A stretch of 64,000 nucleotides of DNA from assembly GCF_001591505.1 (NCBI RefSeq), contig NZ_BCVA01000013.1:1-64000 (forward strand). Reading direction: 5' to 3'. Made by a program: the position numbers and the translations under genes. The stretch comes from Neobacillus niacini NBRC 15566. Lineage in GTDB: Bacteria > Bacillota > Bacilli > Bacillales > Cytobacillaceae. The notes under the pieces were generated by a model. That model ran no database searches. It was not told the origin of the DNA and saw only the letters and a program-made list of their open reading frames with translations. Below, in pieces: positions 36,462 through 44,725 of this stretch (within the stretch, counting starts at the first letter, position 1; every line of letters begins with the position of its first letter).

Positions 36462-36635
36462 ATGAGTAGAGGTAGTAAATCACCAAAAGAGAATAAACAA
36501 AAAGCCTATGAAAAGTTAGAAGGTCAGGAATTTGTTGATCAAATACCGTTAGAGGATTTGAAAATAGAGATGGAAGATGAAAGGGAAAAATTTAAGACTA
36601 AGGATGATTCACAAAGTGAACGAAAGTATAAGTGA
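36462..36635 (+). CDS. Small hydrophilic, highly charged protein
   Basis: A 57-residue protein with no hydrophobic segment: basic N-terminus (MSRGSKSPKENKQ), acidic middle (PLEDLKIEMEDEREK) and basic tail. ATG follows GAGGTGAA at good spacing, which supports it as real despite its size. I do not recognise the family; such proteins in Bacillus are often spore or general-stress products. A SigB-like promoter upstream agrees. Confidence 0.6.
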   Translation: MSRGSKSPKENKQKAYEKLEGQEFVDQIPLEDLKIEMEDEREKFKTKDDSQSERKYK

Positions 36636-36651
36636 AACTTTTAAAATGAAT

Positions 36652-36789
36652 GGGCTTCATGATGTAACTGAGCCTTTCTCTATTGAGAAGTAGTTCAGTA
36701 CATTCTCCAACCAAACTAAGAACTGGCCACTTAAATAACTTGTTTCTAAAGAATAGACTATTTCCTAAAAACAAGGAGGTAGTCTTTTC
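36652..36789 (+). repeat. Terminator-ended repeat unit (related to 42480-42617)
   Basis: Begins with CATGATGTAACTGAGCC and ends in a hairpin GACTATTTCCT/AGGAGGTAGTC with T4 at 36757-36789. Order and many bases match 42480-42617 (TAAATAA..T..ATCTA, CATTTCCTA, AGGAGGTAG). The left motif resembles the groEL-3' family. Confidence 0.5.
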
Positions 36790-36810
36790 ATATGGTTGAA
36801 ATTAGCACAA

Positions 36811-36844
36811 AGCCCTGAACATTAAAATTGTTCAGGGCTTTTTT
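36811..36844. terminator. Terminator, katE 3' side
   Basis: AGCCCTGAACA/TGTTCAGGGCT with T6 on the plus strand; the minus-strand side ends TTTGTGC. It separates the upstream repeat from convergent katE. Confidence 0.82.
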
Positions 36845-36846
36845 GC

Positions 36847-38853
36847 TCATAATGTACGTTCCCAGAAACGTCCCTGTGCCATTCCTTCAATGAATGGAGT
36901 AATACCAGCCTTGGTTAAATCATAAACACCAGGTGCATTTAACACCACACGACATCTATCTAGGGCTGTGTAATCATCAACGGCCATTGCCAAAGGTTTG
37001 AAGTGTTTATAGGTTGTTTCAATAAATTCTAATACAGACGGATCGGCTTCGGAACCCGAACTAATCAATATTGCTGCGTCAAAAAGACTTGAATCTGCTG
37101 TATCAAACGTATCTGTTACTTTTAAAACAGGGCTAATCGTATACATCCTTTTTGCCACAATACTATAATTGATATTATATTGCGCCAGCGTTCGAATCCA
37201 ATCTGTTAATTTTTCATCATCAGGCACACCATCTAACAAAATAGCGGTACATTTAGTAGCCGGTTGCTTCACAGTGTTTGCCATACTAAGGGCAGGAGAC
37301 TTTTTATCAGATTGTACCTCCAGATTTTCCTCAGGAAGTTCTGCTCCAATATTGCCTGCGACTTCTTCCGCCACTTGACGGTCAATATGATTTAATAGCG
37401 CAACCGCGTTATTTTTAACCATTTCCGACTTACATTTCCCAAGCTCAAAGCTGAATGCATCCTTTAAGTGCTTTTGTTCAAATGGAGCTAAACTGTTGAA
37501 GAATAGCTTCGCTTGAGAGTAGAAATCTAGAAAACTCTCACTACGGCCTCTAATTTTACGACCATCGATTTTTTCCTGATAAGATTCATAGCCCCCTAGT
37601 TCAACCGGTGCCGGCTCAGGCTGATTGGCATTTAAACCATTCCGATGATAGCTTGTTTGTCCTTGATGAATCGCCATCTGATGCATACCATCCCGCTGAT
37701 TATTATGAAATGGACAGACAGGTTGATTAATTGGAATCTGGTGGAAATTTGGACCTCCTAGGCGGGAAAGCTGTGTATCTGTATAGGAAAATAAACGTCC
37801 TTGTAAGAGAGGATCGTTTGAAAAATCAATCCCTGGGACGACGTGACCAGGATGAAAAGCGACTTGTTCTGTTTCGGCGAAAAAGTTGCTAACATTTCGA
37901 TTTAAGGTCATTTTACCTACGATCTTTACAGGTACTTCTTCTTCTGGCCATATTTTTGTAGGATCTAGAATGTCAAAGTCAAAATTGAATTCATCTTTTT
38001 CTGGAATGATTTGCAGGCCTAACTCCCATTCCGGAAAATCCCCTTTCTCAATCGCTTCATACAAGTCTTGGCGATGGAAGTCAGGGTTTTTACCTGCAAT
38101 CCTCTGTGCTTCATCCCAGACTAGTGAATGTACACCAAGAAGAGGCTTCCAGTGGAATTTGACAAAATGTGCTTCTCCATCTGCATTAATCAGTCTGAAG
38201 GTGTGCACACCAAATCCCTCCATCATCCGCAGGCTGCGCGGAATGGCACGGTCACTCATGGCCCACATCACCATATGGGCGGATTCATGATTTTGGCCTA
38301 TAAAATCCCAAAACGTATCGTGAGCGCTTGCCCCTTGTGGTATTTCCGTATGTGGTTCGGGTTTAAGAGCATGTACAAAGTCAGGGAACTTAATCGCATC
38401 TTGAATAAAGAAAACAGGCATATTATTACCAACTAAATCAAAGTTACCTTCATCTGTATAAAATTTGGTCGCAAACCCTCGGACGTCACGAACCGTATCG
38501 CTTGACCCTCTTGAGCCTTGTACCGTTGAGAAGCGGACAAAAACAGGTGTGGTTTTGGATGTGTCGGTAAGAAAATCAGCTTTTGTATATTCGACTAGAG
38601 ATTCATAGAGTTGAAAGTTTCCATGTGCCCCTACACCACGGGCATGAACAACCCGTTCGGGGATCCGTTCATGGTCAAAATGAGTCATTTTTTCTCGAAA
38701 ATGAAAATCCTCCATCAATGTAGGCCCTCTTAACCCAGCCTTTAATGAAAACTCATCTTCTGATACTTTTAGCCCTTGGTTAGTCGTTAAAGGAGCAGTT
38801 TTTTCATTGTTAATGGTAAAGCTACTTAATTGAACAGCCTTCTTATTATTCAT
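36847..38853 (-). CDS. katE: Large-subunit (clade II) catalase
   Basis: A 668-residue haem catalase. The active-site His lies in RVVHARGVGAHG, the distal Asn in FDLVGNNMPVFF, and the proximal Tyr in RLFSYTDTQLSRLGGPNF. The extra C-terminal flavodoxin-like domain (CTAILLDGVPDDEKL onward) identifies the large-subunit, clade II type (KatE). The ATG at 38853 follows AAGGAGG; the open frame runs further upstream without merit. A SigB promoter lies 72 bp upstream, in line with stress induction. Confidence 0.95.
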   Translation of the reverse strand: MNNKKAVQLSSFTINNEKTAPLTTNQGLKVSEDEFSLKAGLRGPTLMEDFHFREKMTHFDHERIPERVVHARGVGAHGNFQLYESLVEYTKADFLTDTSKTTPVFVRFSTVQGSRGSSDTVRDVRGFATKFYTDEGNFDLVGNNMPVFFIQDAIKFPDFVHALKPEPHTEIPQGASAHDTFWDFIGQNHESAHMVMWAMSDRAIPRSLRMMEGFGVHTFRLINADGEAHFVKFHWKPLLGVHSLVWDEAQRIAGKNPDFHRQDLYEAIEKGDFPEWELGLQIIPEKDEFNFDFDILDPTKIWPEEEVPVKIVGKMTLNRNVSNFFAETEQVAFHPGHVVPGIDFSNDPLLQGRLFSYTDTQLSRLGGPNFHQIPINQPVCPFHNNQRDGMHQMAIHQGQTSYHRNGLNANQPEPAPVELGGYESYQEKIDGRKIRGRSESFLDFYSQAKLFFNSLAPFEQKHLKDAFSFELGKCKSEMVKNNAVALLNHIDRQVAEEVAGNIGAELPEENLEVQSDKKSPALSMANTVKQPATKCTAILLDGVPDDEKLTDWIRTLAQYNINYSIVAKRMYTISPVLKVTDTFDTADSSLFDAAILISSGSEADPSVLEFIETTYKHFKPLAMAVDDYTALDRCRVVLNAPGVYDLTKAGITPFIEGMAQGRFWERTL

Positions 38854-38924
38854 AGAATCCTCCTTACGAAAATATGTAACCACAAAATTAAGAAAGAGCA
38901 GGGAAAGACTACACTCTCCATTCG

Positions 38925-38950
38925 GTACCCTTTTTATAGGAAAGTGAAAC
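38925..38950 (-). promoter_or_regulatory. SigB promoter of katE
   Basis: On the minus strand, GTTTCA-N14-GGGTAC, close to the SigB consensus GTTTAA-N12-15-GGGTAT; katE is a known SigB target in B. subtilis. Confidence 0.7.
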
Positions 38951-38969
38951 CTAGTAATATAATCTTTAT

Positions 38970-38994
38970 GTTTCAAAATCTCTATGGTGGATAT
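38970..38994 (+). promoter_or_regulatory. SigB-like promoter of the SDR gene
   Basis: GTTTCA-N13-GGATAT, 36 bp before the SDR start. The same segment is duplicated at 42754-42778 upstream of the KGG gene. Confidence 0.6.
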
Positions 38995-39029
38995 AGTAAT
39001 ATACATCACCATTAAGGAGGGTTTTTAAC

Positions 39030-39815
39030 GTGGAAAATCTACTTCAAAATCAGGTTGCTGTTGTTACAGGGGCTGGCTCAGGGATAGGAAGGGCTTCTGC
39101 TTTGAAGCTTGCTCAAAACGGAGGAAAAATTGCTTTAGTAGATTTGCATAAAGAAAATGTGGAAGAGGTCAAAAAACAAATCGAAGATATGGGAAGTGAA
39201 GCGCTTGTCTTGGAAGCCAATGTGTCTCACCCGAAGGAAGTAGAGAACGTCTATAAAAAAACCATTGATCAGTGGGGAAGAATCGATGTGGTCTTTGCTA
39301 ACGCGGGGATTAATGGGGAAGTGGCGCCTATAGAAGACTTGGAGCCGGAAGAATGGGACTTAACCATTTCCAATAATTTAACGAGTACCTTTTTAACGGT
39401 AAAATATGCAATCCCGCATTTAAAGACAAATGGGGGAAGTATCATTATTACTAGTTCCATTAACGGGAACAGGATCTATAAAAATATTGGCATGTCCGCC
39501 TATAGTACATCAAAAATTGGTCAAATGGGCTTTGGAAAAATGGCGGCGCTTGAGCTTGCCAATTATGGTATTAGAGTCAACATGATCTGCCCAGGAGCGA
39601 TTGAAACAAATATCAATGAAAACACATGGAAGGAAACCGAAAACCTAAAAAAGGTGGAAATTCTGATTGAATACCCGGAAGGGAACCAACCATTAGAACA
39701 CAAACCAGGAAAACCCGAGCAAGTCGCCGATCTAGTACTATTCCTTGCCTCCAAACAATCAAACCACATAACCGGAAGTGAGATCTACATTGATGGAGCG
39801 GAATCACTTTTATAG
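39030..39815 (+). CDS. SDR family oxidoreductase, general stress type
   Basis: A 261-residue SDR with nucleotide motif TGAGSGIG, NAG as FANAGIN, and catalytic YSTSKIGQ. Several B. subtilis SDRs of this type belong to the SigB regulon. The start is GTG after GGAGGG. Substrate unknown. It is divergent from katE, and its first 13 codons plus promoter occur again at 42754-42842. Confidence 0.85.
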   Translation: MENLLQNQVAVVTGAGSGIGRASALKLAQNGGKIALVDLHKENVEEVKKQIEDMGSEALVLEANVSHPKEVENVYKKTIDQWGRIDVVFANAGINGEVAPIEDLEPEEWDLTISNNLTSTFLTVKYAIPHLKTNGGSIIITSSINGNRIYKNIGMSAYSTSKIGQMGFGKMAALELANYGIRVNMICPGAIETNINENTWKETENLKKVEILIEYPEGNQPLEHKPGKPEQVADLVLFLASKQSNHITGSEIYIDGAESLL

Positions 39816-39847
39816 GTGCCTGTCACCACAAAAAGACAAAATAAACA

Positions 39848-39878
39848 AAATGTCCACGTACAGTGGACATTTGTTTTT
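39848..39878 (+). terminator. Terminator of the SDR gene
   Basis: Perfect 10-bp stem AAATGTCCAC/GTGGACATTT with a 5-nt loop, followed by GTTTTTG. Preceded by GGTGCCTGTCACC, a dispersed short palindrome. Confidence 0.85.
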
Positions 39879-39985
39879 GTATTTAGACTCTATTATTATT
39901 TATTGTTGATTTTCGTGGAGGCATGAAAAATCTTAGGCGGAGATTTTCCTGGTAATGTATATAGAGGAAGCTCAAGAGGCTGATA

Positions 39986-40006
39986 TAAGCGGAGATTTTC
40001 CGCTTA
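39986..40006. repeat. 21-bp stem-loop repeat TAAGCGGA-N5-TCCGCTTA
   Basis: A perfect inverted repeat with loop GATTT. Related, less perfect units are at about 39933-39953 and 40099-40119 and at 43305-43495. No gene is visible in 39879-40191. Confidence 0.7.
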
Positions 40007-40191
40007 ACCGCTCAAAATTAGACAAAATCCAAAGATTTGAATCATATAAAAGGAAAAACTCCTCTTATTTTTAAGAAAATATGGGTATTTCTCAAGTTAG
40101 TCGGAATTTCTCTGCTTATTTTCCATATCAACATTCAGCTATAACAGAGTCTATATTTAAGATTGCTTGAATTTCCCATATATAGTTTGCA

Positions 40192-41652
40192 TTACTCACT
40201 AGGATGGTAAGCCCAAATAGAAACGCTGCCACCGTTAACCGGGAAAGTGGCATATCCATCATCTTCGATAGTTATCTGGTCATCCCTTGAGTTTGTTAGG
40301 TCCACCCATGTTTCTCCAGCCTTCCTTTCGCCTACGTACATTCTTTTCTCGCCATCCTCTCCATTAGAAATAACGACTGCACAACCAGAGTACTTAAGTT
40401 CTTTCACACCCAGCCGGACCCAGCCAATGGTATTTGGATGGTCGAAGTAATCATGCTGTTCCCCGTATGCTTTTTCGTATCTGGCAAAGAGAAGGCGATC
40501 AAGAATTTCTTCGTGTCCTTCTTCTGGCTCCGGTCCTCCGATTCCATAATAATCTCCATAGAACAGACACGGATTACCATCTCTTCTAAGGAGAATCAGG
40601 GCATATGCACTAGGCTTAAACCAGTCCTGAACCCACGATTCAAGGGATTCTTGGGGCTGAGTATCATGATTATCAACGAAGGTAACAGCATTTTGAGGAT
40701 GGGAATTTACAAGGGTATCCTCAAAAATACTGGTTAAATCAAAATCACTGCCTTCATTGGAGGCTTTATGTAGCTTATAATGCAAGGGTACATCAAACAA
40801 ATCTATTTGATAATCGACATGATCAAGGTATTTTTGACATGCATGAAGCTCAGTTTTCCAGACTTCTCCGACAAAATAAAAATCATCGCCTCGGTGTTTA
40901 CGCATCTCCTCTACAAACTCGCGAACGAAATAGTGGTTAATGTGCTTGATTGCATCAAGCCTGTAACCATCACAGTCAAGGGTATCCGCAAGCCATTTTC
41001 CCCATTCTATCATTTCTTTTTTTACCTCTGGATGTTCATAGTCAATATCGGCAAGCATTAGGTAGTCATAATTTCCGTTTTCATCATCTACATGTTTACT
41101 CCAATCCTTGTCATCAGCAAGGATTTTAAATATTCCTGATTTCCCTGTCTTTTCATCATAATCTGTTCCGGTAAAATGTTCATATCTCCACTCGAATGGA
41201 GAATACTTCCCTTCACGTTCTTGAAATGTAAATTTTGTCCAAGCTTCAATTTCAAATGGTTCTGATATTTCTTTGGTCCGGTCCTCCTGGTCCACTTCAA
41301 TCACTTTAATTAATTCCGTCTCATCAGCACCCGCTTTATGGTTCATTACTACATCTACATACACTTTTATGCCGGCTTTTTGACATTCCATTATGGCTTC
41401 TATCAGTTCTTGTTTCGTCCCATATTTTGTCCGAATGGAACCTTTTTGATTAAATTGACCCAGATCGTATAAATCATATGGGGCATACCCATTATCATCA
41501 CGTGAGGTTGCTTTTGTTACTGGTGGTATCCAGACAGAGGTAATTCCTTTTTCTTTTAATTCTGTCGCCATCTCCTTTAGACGTCTCCAGTGCCTTCCAT
41601 CCGGCTCTAGATGCCACTCAAAAAATTGCATAATTGTGTTGTTTCGTTCCAT
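40192..41652 (-). CDS. Cytoplasmic alpha-amylase (GH13)
   Basis: A 486-residue GH13 alpha-amylase hydrolysing internal alpha-1,4 bonds. The catalytic Asp is in GYRLDAIKH, the Glu acid/base in GEVW, and the transition-state Asp in FVDNHDTQ. There is no signal peptide (it begins MERNNTIMQFFEWH), so it is cytoplasmic, degrading internal glycogen or imported maltodextrin. Start after GGAGGATTGG. 41653-41982 upstream has no gene. Confidence 0.93.
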   Translation of the reverse strand: MERNNTIMQFFEWHLEPDGRHWRRLKEMATELKEKGITSVWIPPVTKATSRDDNGYAPYDLYDLGQFNQKGSIRTKYGTKQELIEAIMECQKAGIKVYVDVVMNHKAGADETELIKVIEVDQEDRTKEISEPFEIEAWTKFTFQEREGKYSPFEWRYEHFTGTDYDEKTGKSGIFKILADDKDWSKHVDDENGNYDYLMLADIDYEHPEVKKEMIEWGKWLADTLDCDGYRLDAIKHINHYFVREFVEEMRKHRGDDFYFVGEVWKTELHACQKYLDHVDYQIDLFDVPLHYKLHKASNEGSDFDLTSIFEDTLVNSHPQNAVTFVDNHDTQPQESLESWVQDWFKPSAYALILLRRDGNPCLFYGDYYGIGGPEPEEGHEEILDRLLFARYEKAYGEQHDYFDHPNTIGWVRLGVKELKYSGCAVVISNGEDGEKRMYVGERKAGETWVDLTNSRDDQITIEDDGYATFPVNGGSVSIWAYHPSE

Positions 41653-41982
41653 GTTCCAATCCTCCTCGTTTATTAGTCAAAAGGGTATATCAATACTTAC
41701 CCGGTTTGATACCAAACGAATCCTGCCAAAAACAAGTGAGGCTGGGACAAAACACTATATTTTAATAATCAACCAGTTAAGGTTGAAAAGGTAGATGACT
41801 ATAACTAAACTTTCACAAAAGTAGAAATAAATATTTCAGTCTAATGATTTTTCTTCGATTTGATGATATGACCTTATGTAAAAAGAACAAATTTTAGTGG
41901 TAGGTACAAAATGGTTGGTTAGTCATTTTTTCTGAGATTTTGGACATCCTCTTAACATGTAGATTACTAAGGAGGAAAGCGA

Positions 41983-42411
41983 ATGACGGAAGTTAGGAAT
42001 TTTGAAGTTGAACAAATACTTAGTGGCCACCCAGTACACCAAAGACACGAATTCTCTTTTAAGGTTGATGACAATGAGTTTAAAGGTCATTTTCAAGAGG
42101 GTGAAATTACATGGATGCATCCACATCCAAAACAAATACTAGGTGAGGAAAAAGAAGCGAAAATTGAAAACAAAATCCGTGATTTGTTGGGAGAACATGG
42201 GGTTTCTAGTAGGATTAATGACATTGAAATGACACAAGCGTTTGAAGACCGAATGCACGAGCGCCGCCAAGTCACTCTTAAAGTGCAAGGACACGAGTTC
42301 AAAGGGTTTGTTCATGAAGGAGAAATCCAGTGGTTTCATCCTCATCCAAAACAAAAGCTTAATGAAGAGCATGTAGAAGCGATTGAAACGGAGATTCATG
42401 AAAAAGGATAG
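41983..42411 (+). CDS. Tandem DUF5342 (YheE-like) protein
   Basis: A 142-residue protein made of two repeats of about 65 residues: residues 15-65 (HEFSFKVDDNEFKGHFQEGE ... HPHPKQ) and 80-140 (VTLKVQGHEFKGFVHEGE ... HPHPKQK). Each resembles the single-domain YheE family (DUF5342) of B. subtilis, whose function is unknown. ATG follows GGAGGAAAG. The duplication within one chain and the conserved HPHPKQ in each half are striking. Confidence 0.7.
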   Translation: MTEVRNFEVEQILSGHPVHQRHEFSFKVDDNEFKGHFQEGEITWMHPHPKQILGEEKEAKIENKIRDLLGEHGVSSRINDIEMTQAFEDRMHERRQVTLKVQGHEFKGFVHEGEIQWFHPHPKQKLNEEHVEAIETEIHEKG

Positions 42412-42479
42412 GATCTTTCCTAAAGGGATAGTGTCAGGAATTGACAGTCTACAACGTTAAGGTAATAAAACGCTGACTT

Positions 42480-42617
42480 ATAAGTAGTGTAATCTAGCCC
42501 ACTTTTTTGGAGAAATGGTTAAGTGCATTTTCCACTATCTGAGAAGTAGTCATGTAAATAATTTATATCTATAGCAATAACCATTTCCTATAAAAATTTA
42601 GGGAGTGGTTTTTTGTG
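42480..42617 (+). repeat. Terminator-ended repeat unit (related to 36652-36789)
   Basis: Opens with TAGTGTAATCTAGCCC and ends in a hairpin ACCATTTCCTA/TAGGGAGTGGT with T6 at 42582-42616. Internal blocks match the copy at 36652. No gene is apparent in 42412-42811. Confidence 0.5.
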
Positions 42618-42811
42618 TTGTTAAAGTTTGCGAATCTACATAACCCAAATGGCTTTGGCAATAAAAATTACTTTTTGGTAGAACTCTTAATTGAGGATCT
42701 TCTTTAGATGAGGAGGCTATGGTTGAAGAATAATAAAAGAACAGTGGACGAATTTTCAAAATCTCTATAGCGGATATAGTAATATATCATCTTTTAAGGA
42801 GGCTTTCTAAC

Positions 42812-42871
42812 GTGGATAATCTACTTCAAAATCAGGTTGCTCTAATAGCAAATGAAAAAAATGATGTTTAA
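42812..42871 (+). pseudogene. Truncated duplicate of the SDR gene 5' end
   Basis: 42754-42842 repeats 38966-39062 almost base for base: the SigB-like promoter, ribosome site, GTG and codons for DNLLQNQVA. Identity then stops, and the frame ends after 20 codons at 42871. It is a partial gene duplication. The residue of this copy leads directly into the SigB promoter of the KGG gene. Confidence 0.75.
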
Positions 42872-42890
42872 TTTAATAGGGGGCGGGAAT
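42866..42890 (+). promoter_or_regulatory. SigB promoter of the KGG protein gene
   Basis: GTTTAA-N13-GGGAAT, the SigB consensus with one tolerated change, 47 bp before the start codon. Confidence 0.72.
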
Positions 42891-42937
42891 ATAAGGAGTG
42901 CAACTGAATTCTAGTAAAATTAAGGAGGAATTTTTCT

Positions 42938-43171
42938 ATGGCTAAGAATACCAAGAACAATCGCAGTGAAGACAATAATGGTAACATGACTGTCGAAGAA
43001 GCGGGACGGAAAGGTGGAGAAGCCACCTCCTCAAACCATGATAGGGAATTTTATGAAAGAATCGGGCGCAAAGGTGGAGAAGCTACCGCTGCAAACCATG
43101 ACAGAGAGTTTTATGAGGAGATTGGGCGCAAAGGCGGCGAAGCCCGTGCCAAACAACGTGACAATAATTAA
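42938..43171 (+). CDS. KGG-motif general stress protein (GsiB-like)
   Basis: A 77-residue hydrophilic protein with three KGGEA repeats (RKGGEAT twice and RKGGEAR), separated by NHDREFYE spacers: the stress-induced KGG family (PF10685) that includes GsiB and Con-10. Such proteins are thought to be hydrophilin-like protectants. ATG follows AAGGAGGA. The SigB promoter upstream matches the known SigB control of GsiB. Confidence 0.93.
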   Translation: MAKNTKNNRSEDNNGNMTVEEAGRKGGEATSSNHDREFYERIGRKGGEATAANHDREFYEEIGRKGGEARAKQRDNN

Positions 43172-43213
43172 ATACGTGAGCACCTCTCATCATAGCTAAT
43201 CCGACATATTATC

Positions 43214-43251
43214 CAAAAAGGGGGCCCCATACATTATGGGGCGCCCTTTTT
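43214..43251 (+). terminator. Terminator of the KGG gene
   Basis: AAAAAGGGGGCCCCAT pairs with ATGGGGCGCCCTTTTT around a 5-nt loop, ending in T5. Confidence 0.88.
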
Positions 43252-43304
43252 GGCGTTGAGTGCTATTCTTAACGTATGTGCCCAATTGACAGTCGTATTG
43301 GCAT

Positions 43305-43495
43305 GTTGAATAACCGGAGATTTTCCGGTTAAATTCAACATGGGGCTCGTATCGGGGAAATAAGAGGAGGTTTTCCACTTATGCAAAGAAAAACCCCCCA
43401 TTTTTGAGTTTTTCAAGCCAATAGGCGGAATCTCTCCGTCTAAATAAGTCTTTTTTATCAATAAATTCCAAATAGGCGGAGTTATTCCGTCTATT
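43305..43495. repeat. Cluster of GCGGA-N5-TCCGC-type stem-loops
   Basis: GTTGAATAACCGGA-GATTT-TCCGGTTAAATTCAAC (43305-43339), TAGGCGGA-ATCTC-TCCGTCTA (43422-43442) and AATAGGCGGA-GTTAT-TCCGTCTATT (43471-43495), plus a weaker unit at 43362-43382. All share a 5-nt loop framed by GGA and TCC. The 43252-43756 gap contains nothing else recognisable. Confidence 0.65.
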
Positions 43496-43756
43496 TGTTT
43501 TCCCGGCTGCTTAATCAAAGCCTTTCCCCCACCCTATAAGTGCGTACTCTTATAATCATAGATTAGGAACCCTTTTTTCAAACAATAAAGAGGTTAATAG
43601 TTAGTATTACTTTTTAGCTAAGGAATTTATTTTGATATATAATCATATAGTTGTAGGGAACTTCATTTGATAAAATTAGTGTATAGAAGGTTTCCACACT
43701 ATTCAATTAGCGTAAAATCTTAATAGATAAATTAAATAAGAAAGCAAGGGGAAAAA

Positions 43757-44317
43757 TTGAACAATAAGAGTGAAATAAACTGGATTGAGCAATTAATACA
43801 GTCTACTATAAGAGCAGTTGGAATAGAAATTGAACTGAAGCAAGAGCATACTGGGGTGAATATGAGCTATAATTTTATCCTTGATCATATAGGATATGAT
43901 GTTAAACGTATAGAAGAAGCAATAAAGGAAATGCAGGCTCAAGTTTCACTCAAATCGTATATTAAAGCTTTCACTCTACATGAGTTAGGGCATGCGTTGG
44001 ACCGGCAGGCTTTACTGGAATCACTGTCAAAAACGCTTGAATTTTATGAGATGAAAAAAAACCATACAAAATTCGAACAATACAGTGATGAAAATCTTCT
44101 CAAAATGATAATCGAAGAGCATGAGATGAATATCGCGTTTGAAGAAACCGCTTGGGTGAATGCTGAAAAGTTAAATATGAAATACGGTATTGTTGACTGG
44201 GAAAGCTTTGAAAAAGCAAAAAATAAGGGAATGGCAACTTATTTGAATTTATTTGAAAAAGATTTAATAATATATAACAAGCTTGTATCGGAGCAACCAA
44301 CTGAACAAATTGCTTAA
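43757..44317 (+). CDS. Putative metalloprotease-like protein with HELGH motif
   Basis: A 186-residue cytoplasmic protein of unknown family. LHELGHALDRQ near residue 76 is an HExxH zinc site, and a Glu-rich EEHEMNIAFEETAW about 45 residues on could give the third ligand, as in gluzincin-like folds. No signal peptide or membrane segment. Start is TTG after AAGGGGAAA. A peptidase or proteolysis-related role is likely but unproven; no partner is evident. Confidence 0.6.
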   Translation: MNNKSEINWIEQLIQSTIRAVGIEIELKQEHTGVNMSYNFILDHIGYDVKRIEEAIKEMQAQVSLKSYIKAFTLHELGHALDRQALLESLSKTLEFYEMKKNHTKFEQYSDENLLKMIIEEHEMNIAFEETAWVNAEKLNMKYGIVDWESFEKAKNKGMATYLNLFEKDLIIYNKLVSEQPTEQIA

Positions 44318-44547
44318 TAAATAAGTAAGGTAGGACCAAGTTTTAACTTGACAGAATGTTTGATAAATAGTATCATTACCACCATAAATTAATTGTTTAA
44401 TTGATCTCTTAATAAATAGATTACTTTAGCATGTGGTTAATAGCTTTCTATTGACTATATGAAAAAGTAAATCTATAACAAAGAGGATAACTGTAATTAC
44501 ATAATTAGGTAGACTATTAAAAGGCCTGACTGGGCCCGTTAAAAGTA

Positions 44548-44612
44548 AACCGGCAATTTTCAAAGTTTAATGGATTTAACCATTATGCTTTAAAAAATTG
44601 TCGGTTTTTTTG
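44548..44612 (+). terminator. Terminator or attenuator upstream of dabB
   Basis: AACCGGCAATTTT pairs with AAAATTGTCGGTT around an internal AATGGATTTAACCATT hairpin, then T6. It lies 107 bp before dabB and no gene precedes it closely, so attenuation of the dab operon is plausible. Confidence 0.65.
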
Positions 44613-44647
44613 TTTTTAAAAAATAAAACAGAAAGGAATGTAGCGTA

Positions 44648-44725
44648 ATGAAGGAAATCGGTCAAAGTCATATTTTCAGAATGATGTTTTCTTCCATACA
44701 TTGGTGGGGGGAGGTAAAATGTTAA
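44648..44725 (+). CDS. Possible leader peptide overlapping dabB start
   Basis: A 25-codon frame (MKEIGQSHIF..., ending in GEVKC) with AAAGGA nine bases before its ATG. Its stop TAA overlaps the dabB ATG by frame +1. It could couple ribosomes onto dabB or act as a leader peptide; chance is not excluded. Confidence 0.3.
   Translation: MKEIGQSHIFRMMFSSIHWWGEVKC

Noticed and set aside
43234..43518. 94-codon minus-strand frame
   Set aside because: Entirely within stem-loop repeats; its length comes from repeated palindromes, not coding constraint.
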